From Tritrichomonas foetus (Eukaryota; Parabasalia; Tritrichomonadida; Tritrichomonadidae), in the NCBI GenBank assembly GCA_001839685.1, contig MLAK01000808.1, forward strand, positions 1-60,332: 60,332 bases of DNA, given 5' to 3'. Below, piece by piece: positions 37,159-49,700 of this stretch (position 1 is its first letter; every line of letters begins with the position of its first letter). The notes under the pieces are model-generated. The model was not told where the DNA came from and did no database searches. It was given only the letters and a program-made list of their open reading frames with translations. A program made the position numbers and the translations under genes.

Positions 37159-40100
37159 TCATTCCTTGGTTGCAGCATCAAGCGTCTTTTTATGAGATTT
37201 TAAGGTATTTAAAAATAAGTTACACATTTCTTTTTCGCCTTTCATATCTCTTGCATTCTTGAACATGTTTATTGCAATGATCATTCTGTAAATTTTGATA
37301 GGATTATCAATTCTTTCTCTCCAAAGCGAATCTACTTTGACATTTAAAGTTTCTCGAATCGCAATTCCTAAAATTATAACCATGAGAATGTAAATTCCAG
37401 CGAATCCCTCACCTTCAGACATATCGTAATAATCTTGTGATCTCAAGTCATTAAAAACATTAGAACTGTAAACGACTATTCGATACATAGAAGTTTCATT
37501 TCCAATAAATCCAATTTTATCATATTCAGAAATATTAAGTTTCCATGAGTCTACTTCATAAACAAAATTAAATTCAGAATTAGATGAAAAAAGAGGAGCC
37601 ATTTCTTCACCTAATAAAGCATGTAATATTCGAGGGATTTTAATCTTACTATCTAATGAGCCTTCTTGCTTTTTCAAGATTGAAAAAATCGGATTTTCCA
37701 CAGAAATATCAAGTGTACCATTTTCAATTGTATAAACACCTTTTAATGTTCGTCCAGGAGTTGTTGGTCTTTGGAAGAAAATCGTATATTTCACATAAAA
37801 TGTGATTTTCGTAATGTCTTGGGAATCATATAAACTATTAATGCTCTGAATCACTTCTTCACTCAATAAATAAGGTGTACTAGAATAAAGAGGAAAATCA
37901 ACAATATACAAAGTATTTTGTTTTTGAGATGCCAAAGTAGAAAAGTCTGAATTATTATTTCGAGCTAATTCATTATGTTCATCGTTTGTTATTTGGCGTG
38001 CAATTCCTGTAGCTTCATAAAATGGTGGTAATATTCCGACACCTGCAGAAATTTGTGCTAATAAAACTTTATTTTCAATTGTGTCAGAAGTTAATTCAAG
38101 CAAAAATGTCATTGGTATAAAAATAGTACAAATGAATAAGAACAATAGGCAAATTCCTTGACATACATGTCTTTTTGGATATCTTTTTTCAGTGTCCATT
38201 TGATTACAAATTTGTATTTCTAATTGAAGTTCCATAATTCGAACAACTAGGAAATCTCGAAATGAAATTTCGGTCTTTTTACCTATCCATAAAAGAACGC
38301 ATTGAATTTCAAAGGCAAATGGACAATATCGAATGAATTTATTTATGAATTTTAATCTTTTCCAATCTTTTGAGAATTCAGGATAGCGATAAGAAATATT
38401 CGATCGTCCAACATAGCAAGCATGTGCTGCAATTAAATGTTGGAGAATTCGAATGAATATGAAAAATTGAGCAGATCTCAGAGTCTCTGAATTCCGTGAT
38501 CTAATATAAAAGAATATCATTGATAATGAATACAAAAGCCATAGAATTTCAGCAAAAGAAAGATGAAAATATAGTTCACCAAGACAACAAAAGTAAACAA
38601 TTATCATGAAAATTAAATCAATAATTAATATAAAAATAAACAAAACATTGACTTTAAAAACATATGAACTATTTGGTGACATGATATTTGATCCATTTTC
38701 CCAATCACTCCAGCAAACAAGCAAAATAATAAAGGACATTGCATTCAGTAATAAAATAAAATTATGATGAACTGTTGATCGAAGCCAAACCTTACTCATC
38801 TTTTTTTTAAGGTGTCTCCAAAAAGTTTGTGTTTGTGGAATATGCATTCCAAAATTATGAACAGGATCATCCATAATTCCATAACAATATTCCATGGGGA
38901 AACCAGGTAAAAGCGATGAAAACTTTTCAAAGTAATAATTTGGTGGATAAACAGAAACTGTTGATAGTTTATCAGAAATATAAAAAATTGATACAATAAA
39001 AAGCAAGATTTCGCAAATAGATGAACTACCAGGATCTAAACCGATTATTGAAAGAGTTGAAATTGAACTTTGGATATTGGTTAATGATAAAGAAACACTA
39101 AGTAAACGATCAGACACCATGTCCGTGCATGAAACTGCTCTTAATGACATTAACATTAGCACAATTGTGAAATAAATTCTATAAGCATTGGGAAATCCAC
39201 TAAAATTATAAGAACAAAAAATACAAACTACATAAGCAAATATTATAATGGAAAATATATAAGGTTTCACATAAAGATAGATAATAGATATTAAAACTAA
39301 AAGTGGTAAAGATATTTTTCGAATAAGGAAAGAAAAGTATCTACCAAACAATGTAGTTGGATCTTGTCCAATAAATGGTTGGTTATCGATTAAATGATAT
39401 ATCGATGAAAAATGAAATGAGAAAGAAGGTGGCAAAGACAACAAAAATTGTCTTTCTCGTTCTTCAAGATGAAACTCTAAATTCTTTTCATATCGATTTA
39501 AACATTTCCTCATTAATAAAGTTAATGATTCTAATGTTAAAATGTTGATTCCAGCTTCTTGGTTAATTGGTAGTGTTGTTGACATTAATCGTGCAAATCG
39601 AATAAGTTGTGGCTCTATCCAACTTTTATAGAATTTTTTGAATTTTTCTTGTTTACGATAACAATTATCTGAATTTGTATCAACAGTAAACATGCTTGTG
39701 CTTTGATTTTCTGCTTTGATGAGTTGAAAATTAGAATTAGATGATTGAAGAAAATCGCTATCTTCATTTAAGTTCGATTTGTTATTTAAAGATTTTATTT
39801 CTTGTGATCTTTTGACAAAAAGGATATCTTGATCCAGTTTTTCTATAATTTTTAATTGTTGTCCTCGAATGAATCGATAAGCGTATCTTTTAATATTTTG
39901 TTCAGAAATTCTTTTATAAAGATTCGATCGCAAAACATGCTTACAAAATTCTAACAAAGTGAACATGATAATCCAAAGATTAGAAGAAGAGCTCGACCCA
40001 CTCAGAGGAAGATCGAATAATCTAATCACAAAATTACTTGTAGGTGTATCAACAAAAAATGGAAGCCTTGATAGAATTCTAAGAAATGTAATTACATAAA

Positions 40101-43100
40101 TATAATGGTTAATAAATGAAATTGTGGAATATGGTTTATAGTCAAATAAAAGTGATGATGTAAAGAAGAAAGAACCAAATACAAAAAGAACTAATCCATC
40201 AGGTTTTCTAGTAATTGAAGCACAGACTAAAATTAAAGTAATACAAATTTCAAAAATGTATGAAACAAAAATCTCAACGAGCTTTTTTATAATTATTGGA
40301 AGCTTATTATGAGAATCCTCATAATTCACTTTACGCTTAACAAATTGCCAATAAAATGTTGCTGTAATTGCCAGATAACAAGTTGTTATTAATGATGACT
40401 TCTTAATGCGATAAACACCAAGGAATTCAAACCACATTGCAGATTTTAAGTGGTGTTTTTCGGGAATATAATTAAAAGCACTCCACCATTTAACATCGAG
40501 TGCCTTATAAGGAAATTGCAAATAAAACAAATATTGAATGAGAAAATAAATCAGAATAATTGATAATATTATTGGGAAAGCTTTGGTGAATTTTTTTCTT
40601 GATGCTGATGATAATAGAAGTACAAAAATGCAAAACCAACAAAAAATGGTGCCATTGAATGAAACACATGCATATAATGAAGCATTTATTAACACAGGAA
40701 GTAAGTAATGTAAAGCTCCACAAATTCCATTATATAATCGTTTGATATTTTTCCTTTCAATATGTTCAGGATGAGCAAATGGCGAAAATTTTGGTGAATT
40801 AATCATCGACAAGAGCATGAATGCTAATTGCCATATAAGTGCCGCGTTTTTCTTTTGATTAGTAATTTCACCATCAGTGAAAAATACGCCAATATATGTG
40901 CAAAGAGATTTTGATTTTTCTGATAAGTCATTAACGAATAAATGGAAGACAAACTGTGTAATAATGAAAATAGAAAATAAAAATATGAAAAACAATCGTA
41001 TCTTAAAGAAATTTTTTGCAGTTAATGTTCCGAAAGAAAAGAAAAGCAGGAAAACAAACTTTAAAAGTGATGGATACTGATTTACAATGCTGAAAGCAAA
41101 AATAAAAATCCAAGAAATATAATAATAGAGATAATAATTAACTTTTCGAATTTCTAGAATTATTGAAAATACAAGATCATGTGATGTCAAATTTTGAACG
41201 CCATGAAAAACAATTGAACTTAAATAAAGCATAAAACTTAACAAAACAATTTCACTTTCACTTCGAAAATGTGTATCAATATCTATTATTTTGCTTGAAA
41301 CATGAGCTAAAAAGAAATTTCTTAAATAGTCATGTCTTGCTAAACTATAAATCGCCAATTGAACTGAATATGCAATGAAGCTGAGCATAATCATGACTGT
41401 TCGCATTGAATTCCAAGATAGGCATTGAAAAGCAATAATCAAGCATCCAATGAAAAAGTAAACAAGGGTAAATACCTGAAGGTCATATAAAAATACATAT
41501 ATAAAATCACAAACGGCAATAAGAATATATAATAATGCAACAACAATTGATGGATAGTAAATTCGTAGAGATTTTTCTTCATATGTTATAAACACTGAAA
41601 GAATAAAAACACAGCTAATAGACCAACAGAAACTGTGTAAAGATGTTTCAGGTGGAGGGCATAAACCACTATCTTCTATTCCTATAAAATATCCATAAAA
41701 CAAGCAATGAGTATCACCTCTACAATAATATGAATCGCTTGATGATTTGTAGAAAGCGCAAACAAGAATAATGAGGCATGAAATAAGCTTTACAAATTCA
41801 TAAGCCCACCTAAAATATTGAAATAGCAAAACAATACAAACCATAAAGAAAGCAAGAACTTGAAAAGCCCATCTTGTTGTGAAAAATCCAGCATAAATTC
41901 CAAGAACTGTACAAACTGGTAAAGAAAAATATGTTAGAATTCTATAAATAAAATGATGCAATAATTTTAATCCAACTGCAATGAAATTTACAGTTGCTTT
42001 AAAAATTGAACCCATTGTTTTTAAAAAATGATGATTATGCTCACTTGATTCATCAAAATTAGCTTGATCTTGTTCATATTTGGATTGATTAACATAATTT
42101 TGATTCATATTAATTTCCTGGCTTGAACTGAAATTGCCCATTCCCGAATCACCAACAGAAGAACTATTCATTGTACTACAAAATGTTGGTGTAGTATTTT
42201 CTGAATGTTTAATTCTTCCAATGAATCCAAATACAGTCATAAAAATAAAACCTGGACAACAAAACTCAAATCTCTCTTCTTTTTGATATCTAAAAAGCCC
42301 AAATAATTTCATAAAAGATAAAGGTTGTTCACTTCCATTGTCTAAAGGATGAGGAAACATATCAAATTGGGTAATAGCCACTATTGAAAAAGTTATTGTG
42401 TAAATAAAGCCGAGAAAAGGGAAAAAGAATTTAGATATTGTTTCAAAATCTGAAAAAGTACAAAAGAATATAATTATTAGCCATAAAATTGTTAAATAAT
42501 TCGGGAAAAATAAAATATATGCATAAAGACCACCAATTAATAAAACAATAAGAACTCTTGTTATGTTTTTCATAATAAAAGGAACTGGATTGTTTCCTCT
42601 TTTATCTAAATTAGGATCAGTAATAATTGTCAATGAAGTATAAGCCAAAATTACCGAAAATGCAATATCTGCGGCTTTTGTTGGTTCTGGTCCAATGAAT
42701 TGATAGCCAAGATATTTTTCAGGATTCCATTTTTCTCCAATGTAACTCATCATATAAAATTCATAAAACGAATAAATCAATGTATAAAAGGTTGCGATTT
42801 TTTTCAAAAGTGTAGCGATGCAGTCATGTCCGCAAAAAGTGAATGCCAAATTAATATAAATAAAGTAAATAAAAACAGGAATAAATATATATGAAATATT
42901 TGTTGAAGCCAAAAAAGCAATCGAAAAAATATGAACTATATCAATAAAATAAGTAAAATAATAATTTGATACAATTTTTCGTCTTTTTTGGCTATATGAC
43001 GATGCTGTTATGTGACCTTTTAATGTAACTGAGATACTTTGCGCTATGACAGCAATTACACTGGATATTGTAGCAAAGTCAATATCATGGGAAACATATG

Positions 43101-43503
43101 TTTTGAATGAAAAACCTAAAACATTTGAAACAAATGAAGGTCCATCATTATCTGCTGATGAAACAAGTGCGATGACAAATAAGAAAAGGCATGAAAATAT
43201 TTCGACATACAAAATGCAAGAAAGGCTTAAAAATCGATTTGTCAACTTACTACATATGAAAATATGTATTAATAATATTAGAATGAAATATAAACCAGCA
43301 ATTGATGTAGTTGATATTGCACATAAAAATAGTAAGAAAGGAATGATGAAGTCGATAAAAATAACCAGGATTATTGGATTATATTTCTGTAACGGTATAA
43401 CAACTTCTTCTGATGACTGCGATTCTGTGACGGATTCGTGTATTGTATTAACAGCAAAGAAGCTGTCGCTATCGATCGAATTCGATTGATCGCTCACCTC
43501 CAT
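37159..43503 (-). CDS. PIEZO: Piezo-type mechanosensitive ion channel homologue
   Basis: A 2114-residue protein with several dozen hydrophobic segments along its length. The C-terminal third aligns by eye with Piezo. Around residues 1728-1760, PFAFEIQCVLLWIGKKTEISFRDFL resembles the conserved PF.xE anchor region with its following ..DW. segment. QMDTEKRYP and a hydrophobic outer helix come next. About 200 residues between roughly 1800 and 2025 are polar and would form the extracellular cap. EGFAGIYILMVIILGIAIRE (around 2034) is the inner pore helix, matching GI.GLY...V...GK..R. The final cytosolic segment has KIYRMIIAINMFKNARDM...EKEMCNLFL, matching Piezo's L.LC.DI...RE..EL..EE.L. Piezo proteins form trimeric cation channels opened by membrane tension. 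At 2114 residues it falls within the family range. The ATG at 43503 lies about 30 nt after an initiator-like TCATT. Confidence 0.88.
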   Translation of the reverse strand: MEVSDQSNSIDSDSFFAVNTIHESVTESQSSEEVVIPLQKYNPIILVIFIDFIIPFLLFLCAISTTSIAGLYFILILLIHIFICSKLTNRFLSLSCILYVEIFSCLFLFVIALVSSADNDGPSFVSNVLGFSFKTYVSHDIDFATISSVIAVIAQSISVTLKGHITASSYSQKRRKIVSNYYFTYFIDIVHIFSIAFLASTNISYIFIPVFIYFIYINLAFTFCGHDCIATLLKKIATFYTLIYSFYEFYMMSYIGEKWNPEKYLGYQFIGPEPTKAADIAFSVILAYTSLTIITDPNLDKRGNNPVPFIMKNITRVLIVLLIGGLYAYILFFPNYLTILWLIIIFFCTFSDFETISKFFFPFLGFIYTITFSIVAITQFDMFPHPLDNGSEQPLSFMKLFGLFRYQKEERFEFCCPGFIFMTVFGFIGRIKHSENTTPTFCSTMNSSSVGDSGMGNFSSSQEINMNQNYVNQSKYEQDQANFDESSEHNHHFLKTMGSIFKATVNFIAVGLKLLHHFIYRILTYFSLPVCTVLGIYAGFFTTRWAFQVLAFFMVCIVLLFQYFRWAYEFVKLISCLIILVCAFYKSSSDSYYCRGDTHCLFYGYFIGIEDSGLCPPPETSLHSFCWSISCVFILSVFITYEEKSLRIYYPSIVVALLYILIAVCDFIYVFLYDLQVFTLVYFFIGCLIIAFQCLSWNSMRTVMIMLSFIAYSVQLAIYSLARHDYLRNFFLAHVSSKIIDIDTHFRSESEIVLLSFMLYLSSIVFHGVQNLTSHDLVFSIILEIRKVNYYLYYYISWIFIFAFSIVNQYPSLLKFVFLLFFSFGTLTAKNFFKIRLFFIFLFSIFIITQFVFHLFVNDLSEKSKSLCTYIGVFFTDGEITNQKKNAALIWQLAFMLLSMINSPKFSPFAHPEHIERKNIKRLYNGICGALHYLLPVLINASLYACVSFNGTIFCWFCIFVLLLSSASRKKFTKAFPIILSIILIYFLIQYLFYLQFPYKALDVKWWSAFNYIPEKHHLKSAMWFEFLGVYRIKKSSLITTCYLAITATFYWQFVKRKVNYEDSHNKLPIIIKKLVEIFVSYIFEICITLILVCASITRKPDGLVLFVFGSFFFTSSLLFDYKPYSTISFINHYIYVITFLRILSRLPFFVDTPTSNFVIRLFDLPLSGSSSSSNLWIIMFTLLEFCKHVLRSNLYKRISEQNIKRYAYRFIRGQQLKIIEKLDQDILFVKRSQEIKSLNNKSNLNEDSDFLQSSNSNFQLIKAENQSTSMFTVDTNSDNCYRKQEKFKKFYKSWIEPQLIRFARLMSTTLPINQEAGINILTLESLTLLMRKCLNRYEKNLEFHLEERERQFLLSLPPSFSFHFSSIYHLIDNQPFIGQDPTTLFGRYFSFLIRKISLPLLVLISIIYLYVKPYIFSIIIFAYVVCIFCSYNFSGFPNAYRIYFTIVLMLMSLRAVSCTDMVSDRLLSVSLSLTNIQSSISTLSIIGLDPGSSSICEILLFIVSIFYISDKLSTVSVYPPNYYFEKFSSLLPGFPMEYCYGIMDDPVHNFGMHIPQTQTFWRHLKKKMSKVWLRSTVHHNFILLLNAMSFIILLVCWSDWENGSNIMSPNSSYVFKVNVLFIFILIIDLIFMIIVYFCCLGELYFHLSFAEILWLLYSLSMIFFYIRSRNSETLRSAQFFIFIRILQHLIAAHACYVGRSNISYRYPEFSKDWKRLKFINKFIRYCPFAFEIQCVLLWIGKKTEISFRDFLVVRIMELQLEIQICNQMDTEKRYPKRHVCQGICLLFLFICTIFIPMTFLLELTSDTIENKVLLAQISAGVGILPPFYEATGIARQITNDEHNELARNNNSDFSTLASQKQNTLYIVDFPLYSSTPYLLSEEVIQSINSLYDSQDITKITFYVKYTIFFQRPTTPGRTLKGVYTIENGTLDISVENPIFSILKKQEGSLDSKIKIPRILHALLGEEMAPLFSSNSEFNFVYEVDSWKLNISEYDKIGFIGNETSMYRIVVYSSNVFNDLRSQDYYDMSEGEGFAGIYILMVIILGIAIRETLNVKVDSLWRERIDNPIKIYRMIIAINMFKNARDMKGEKEMCNLFLNTLKSHKKTLDAATKE

Positions 43504-43533
43504 TTAAAGAAGAAAAAAGATTCGAAAAAAAAT

Positions 43534-43538
43534 AATGA
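43534..43538 (-). promoter_or_regulatory. Initiator-like TCATT before the Piezo gene
   Basis: The complement of 43534-43538 reads TCATT. A start base at 43536 gives a leader of about 33 nt before the ATG at 43503. Motif match only. Confidence 0.4.
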
Positions 43539-43785
43539 AATTTTTCTGCGTTTATATGGTCGATTGCTATGAATAAAAGGACACATAAGTACAGAAAAAG
43601 TAAATTCGAAAACTGGGAAATTTTAGTTGATAGTGAATGAACGTTTAGTTATAAACTTTTCAAAAAAAAATGATGTGATCAAATATATTCACAATTTATT
43701 TGTCATCAATTTTGTGTAACTGTCTAAATGCAGCTTCAAAAAATCTATTGTTTTTTCAATGTAGCATATATATCTTTTGAATGGT

Positions 43786-46700
43786 TTAAATTTTGCTATT
43801 AGACATCGTAAATTGTGATATATACTTATTTTTCTGACAATCGTGAGTTGTGTATAATACTAGTTTTTGATCTTTTTCACTGAATGACATATCAACAACT
43901 TTTTTATCGCAATGATAGTTGTAGTCCTTAAAAGTAGCATAATAAACTTCGTTAATGATAACATCACCAATATTTGTGACAGTTGCCATAAAATCAAATC
44001 CTTCATTGTTTGACCAGCAGAAAATTTTTTCGATTGATGAATTTGTTTGGATCTTTTTAATTAATAATCCATTAATATTGTATAGAATTAACCTTTGTTT
44101 GTTTGTAAAAACAACTATTAATCCCCAAGATGGAGAAATGGAAATAGCTTGAGCGAATTCATCACACAAATTAATGATGAAAACTGGAGAACTGCGCTCA
44201 AGTGAATGAACGAAGATGGTTCCATTACTCATTCCAATAACAATTGTATGAAATTCTTCACTAATAAATGAGCATATAATTTTATCATTAAAGCTAAATT
44301 CAATCGAATTTGAGACTTTTTCGATTTTATGCTTTAATATAATATTATATGTATTATCAGTAGTGACATCCAAATTGGAGAGACTGGGACTACTAATTGT
44401 ATTGAAAAAAGCAATCCAATTTAGAGACTCACAAATAATAAATTCTGAATGTGAAGTTTCTTCAGTTTTTTCGCTTTCTTCGATATTTATTGTTTTTGAG
44501 TAATCATATGTATTAGGTAGTGGAAGACGGGATGGATGTGGTGAATCAAATAAAGGTAAATACATACAATACTTCACTCGAAAATCACCCCAAATTTGGT
44601 CAAACCATTTATTTAAGTTCTCTGAAATTTGTTCACTTTCTAGAATTTTCCTGCATTGGTAAACAAAATCAAATGAAGAATTTGCCCAGTTTGGTAAAAT
44701 AAATGTTTGAATTTCATTTGTTTCAAATATTTCTGGAAGAAAGAAAAATTCTGGAGGAAGCTCATGTTCTTTTGTGACTTGTGAAATATGTGTAAAGGAA
44801 TTTATGCTTGAATTCTGGAATTGATCAACTTTTTTCAAATAAAAAAAAGGTGTTTTATCACTATACTGTATTGTTTGTTGAAAAGTTCTTATTGAATTTA
44901 TATCAGAAAAATCTTCTAATATGCGTGGAAATATTGGATATTGTTTTTCATTATGAAAACTGCAGCTGCTTATTTGATTTAAAATATGAATATATTTAAA
45001 ATTCGATATCTTATGTTCTCTCCAATCATCAATAAATTCTGGTGGGACTGGTTGTCCACTTCGAATAATGAAAGGGTGAAATTTTGAGTGGATATGAATT
45101 TGACTAAATATCGAATCAAATATATGATCACGATGATTTGTTGATGGAAATACTAAAATAAATGATTTTCCATCTTTTAAATAAATTTCGAATGCCAATT
45201 GTTTAGAATGATATGATTGTTGAATCATTGAAATAATTGATGATATATTCATTATTTTTTGCTTGCTATTTCTTAAAATAAATATTTTTTTATAGACAAG
45301 AATTTCGGATTCTTTGTAAATAATATTAGATTTTATTATTTGACATGGAGAATCAATTAATAAAACCTTATTATTATTGTGATAATCAATTTGTTCCTCC
45401 TGATTCCAATCGCTGTATTGGTTAGCTCCATAAATAATTTCAGAAACAATTGAAGCTGACATTTTTTCTTCAAAACGCCATACTTTTTTAATCTTGTAAG
45501 GGAATCCGTCTCCACAAAGAGTCATATCTCGAATATATTGCGAAATTTTATGTGATGCTGATTCCCATGGTCTCCCATCTTGTGTTAATTCACTCCATAG
45601 TTTTAACCAAGAATTTTGATATGATTTTTCTTGTTTTCGTAGATGTTTTATAAACTTGAAGTTTGATATCCTATAATCGTGTACAATAGATTTTTTGTAT
45701 GTATCATTGAAAACAAAATCATCGTCAATAATATTCATAAATGATGGAAGAAATGTTTTTAAGTATTTTTTAATGAAAACATTCTCAACAAATGATGTAA
45801 TGTCAGTATATGGTTTTGTTATTAACTTTTGATTCTCATTTAAATCATTTTGGACAATACATTCAAAATTTACAATGAAATCATTTTCTATTAAATCTAT
45901 TCTTGAATAAAAATGATATACTATAGCATATAAATCATAATCTCGATATGATTGTTTCTTTGAAAAAATAAATATAAATGCTTTTGCTAACTCGTAATCT
46001 TTCCATGTCATATTTTCACTAATTCTTAATCCAAAACGCTTTTCTTTGTCATTTGTACTGCCTAAAAACAATCTTTTAATATATGAAGAAGAGATTCCTT
46101 TCAACGATATTTCTGGTTGAGGTTTTTCATTACTAATGTCATTCATTATATCAACTGTTTCATAAATATCCAAATTAAAATTTATGAAGGTTTGATCATA
46201 TTTATGAAAGAAGATATAATGACCAATTAAAAATTGATAATCTTTAAAATTCTTTTTGTTAATGCATATTTCTTCACATATTAAAAAATGGCTTATTTGC
46301 ATTAAATAGCAGTTGATTGAATCACTTGCATTTTTATTTTGCAAATTTGATAAATGATAAATTGTTGTGCATATTGGAATCCATTGATTTGGGTCTGTTA
46401 TAGCAAGAAAATTCATAATAACATATTGCCACTCTGGAACAAAACTTAAAGCCCAAATAACAGGACAAAAGTACCAATTTTCTATATTGATAATATTTGT
46501 TGTCTTAATTTTATTGATTTTCTTTGCTTCTGATACATCAAGCTGAACTCCTACATAACAAAAAAATGAAAAGAATTCAATATATCCTTGATTAATTAAA
46601 GATATTAATAAATCAAATAACTCCACTGAAGCAGATTTTGGAGAAAATTGTGATAGGATGATGTCTACATACTCACTAATATGAATTATCGATTTAGTAT

Positions 46701-49700
46701 GAAAGTTAACAAGAATATCAATTACAAGATGAGGAATTTGATTTATTTTATCAAAACATAACTTTGTAAAAAAGTTTTTAATGCAATTTCTTTCAAAAAA
46801 TGGTTTTAATGATGTACTTTCGGAATAATTCATCAATAGCTCTAATAATTCTTTGGCTATTTCATTATCGTCTACCTGAATAATTGCACTAAGAAGATAT
46901 TTGAATTCAATATATGTTGGAAGCGTAAGCATCCTGTATAAAATATTTCTGCATACTTGTAAATGGCTAATTTTTTGAGTTTTCTTATTTGGATGTTGAT
47001 TTGAATAAAAAGTAATTAAGGTATTTAACACAATCTGATAAGAAAGAAATTTCTTTGTTAAATTAGGGAATGATGGAATTAAAGTACGTAAAATATGCTT
47101 TAAAATGGGAATTTGATCATTGGATGTTAACCATACAGATATATTTACTAGAATAGATGTAAAAAGCTTGACTTGAAGATGGTAATTCTGAAGTGATTGA
47201 AATATTTGGCATATCTTGGTATATAAATGATAAGTTAAATAGATTGAATTAGCATGAGTAAGGAGGTAAGATAATATTTCAAAGCCTTTATTGTAAAGGA
47301 ACCCTTTTTCCGCTTCTTCATATCCAGATAATGTATTTGATATGATAGATATAGCTGATTCAAAAAGGAGCTTATATTTTTCACCATCAATGAAAGTTAA
47401 ATATGACATAGAAAACATTGGTAATATTAATTTAAGGCAGTCCTTTCCAACAAATAATGAATAGAAAGTTGATTTTTCAAAAGTATTGATTGTTGAAGGA
47501 AAATATGAAAATAAAGGCTTTCGTTCAAGTGGTGAAAAGCTATTAGGATTATCATTAAAGACTGCTGCAACTTGATCATTATCCAAAATTGGATATAAGG
47601 AAAATGGACCTATATATGATGGTTTAACATCATTTTCAGTCGATGCTTCAGTAACTCCACCAAAACAAAAATGGAAATTCCAATCTAAAATATCAGGAAC
47701 AACAGTTTTTAAAGTAGTAACATGGACACTATTGATATACAATAATAATGAAGCACTTTTTTGGTCAATATAATATGTTAATCCTAATTTAATCCATTCA
47801 TTGGTTGGCAGAAATGCATCCATGTTTGATGGAATTTTATAATTTGGGCCTAGTTCAAGAAAAGAAATAACATTTAAATTAACTGAAATCGTCAAAGACC
47901 AATTTTTATCATTCCAAATTTTAAATATCATTGGTCTATAATTTGATAATGATTTGCTAATATATAACCAAGCGACAAATGTAAATCCTCCAATCAAAGA
48001 AAAAATTTCTTGTGGTTTAATTTGATTATCTCTTTGGAATGGCATTTGATAAGATGGTATTCTTAATCCACTTCTAATAATATCATATAAAGTATCTGTT
48101 GCAATTTGGATGTGGGGTGATAAATATTGACCCCCTATAGGCGATAAAAGGGAAATATATTTTTCAACAACAGCAATAGAGCATTGCCCGCTTGATATAA
48201 TTGACAACAAATTAAATAAAAGTTCAAGATAATGTCTATCAGTTGTTGAATCACTCCAAATACTTTTTATTGTTTCTAATATTAAAATATCAAATCGCGA
48301 TTGGTGGCACGCTTTACAATTCTCATCGCTAAATTTGCATAGCTCAATAAGAAAAGTAATAATTTTTTGTGACTTAGAATACATGTAGAAAAAAATTAAT
48401 ACTGCACGAGGTCTTCTAATGATAAAACTTGGATTGACTGTTGAAATGGAGTCTCCTGCAAGAAATTGAACTAATCGTTTAAATATTAAATCATGATCTT
48501 CATTTCCATAAATTGTTCGAATAGCTGTTGAAAATTTATTATATTGGTGATCATCAAGATCAAATACTGTTTCTGTAAAAAATTTCAATACTGAAGATAG
48601 TAAATTTGAGGATCCTGGTGATTGATCAAGCATTGAAAGAGATTCAAATAAAGGTTCTGCAATTATCGAGTATGACTCTGCATTAGATCTTTGTAGAACA
48701 ATAATATCATTAATTAGAATCAATAATTCATTTGCCAATTGCGTACTTTTCGCAGAGGGAAATTTTCTAAAAAGTGATTCGAATAATTTCAAAAAAGCTC
48801 TTGGTAGGCACTCACTTTGATAAGCGAGTTTAATCTGAGTAAAAACAAACTTTCTAAGATTTTCTTCATATGACTGAGACACAAATATATTACAAAAATA
48901 AATGTTATTAAATAGAGAATATTTTGCCTTCTCTTCTTGGCATATTAAGGAAATAAAAAAATACAGTTTGATACTTATTTCTTCTGCGACTTTTTCATTT
49001 TTATACCTTAAATTTTGATAAAATGTTAAAGCATTTGAAATAAATTCAATAAAACTGCATGACTCTAGCACATTAATAGTCATTTTATCATAATTGTCAA
49101 TACATCTTTGTATTAGCTCTAAAAACATTGGTGGTGTATCAATAAATGAATTCAATACAATAGAAGTTTCATTTGCACCATCATATAAAATATTTTTGAA
49201 AGCTTCAGATCTCAAAATGTTCATATTGATGATTGATTGATCCATTAGATTTTTACCAGTGCATATAACAGCTGGATTAAAAATCTCTTTTTTAAATAAA
49301 AGTGAGGTAAAAGAAACGTGATTAAGTAAGTGGCGAAGAACTTTGGATATTAACGCTAAAAATACAATATATAAGCTATACTTTGATTGTGTTTGGGCCA
49401 TTCTATTGATAAACTCGCCCATTTTTTCGACTGCCTCAAGTGATGAAACTTTACTTTTAGATATAGCTTTAAAGAATGGCAGTATTTTATCCATTAATTC
49501 AGTATTGTATAATGTTTCAAAAGCTGGAAGTTCAACCTTTGCAGAATTATCTATAATATTAAATCCATTTTCAAATGTTGTAATTGAAGGAAAATCGGCA
49601 GGAGGTATAAAAGATGATTGTATGATGGAGAAAGAACCTTCAAAAGGCGGGAAAGTTGGGATTTGTTTCAATGTGAGAATATCTTTACAAATAACTAAAA

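Noticed and set aside
43046..43489. 147-codon frame antisense to the Piezo gene
   Set aside because: It lies fully inside a strongly supported coding gene and has no family features.
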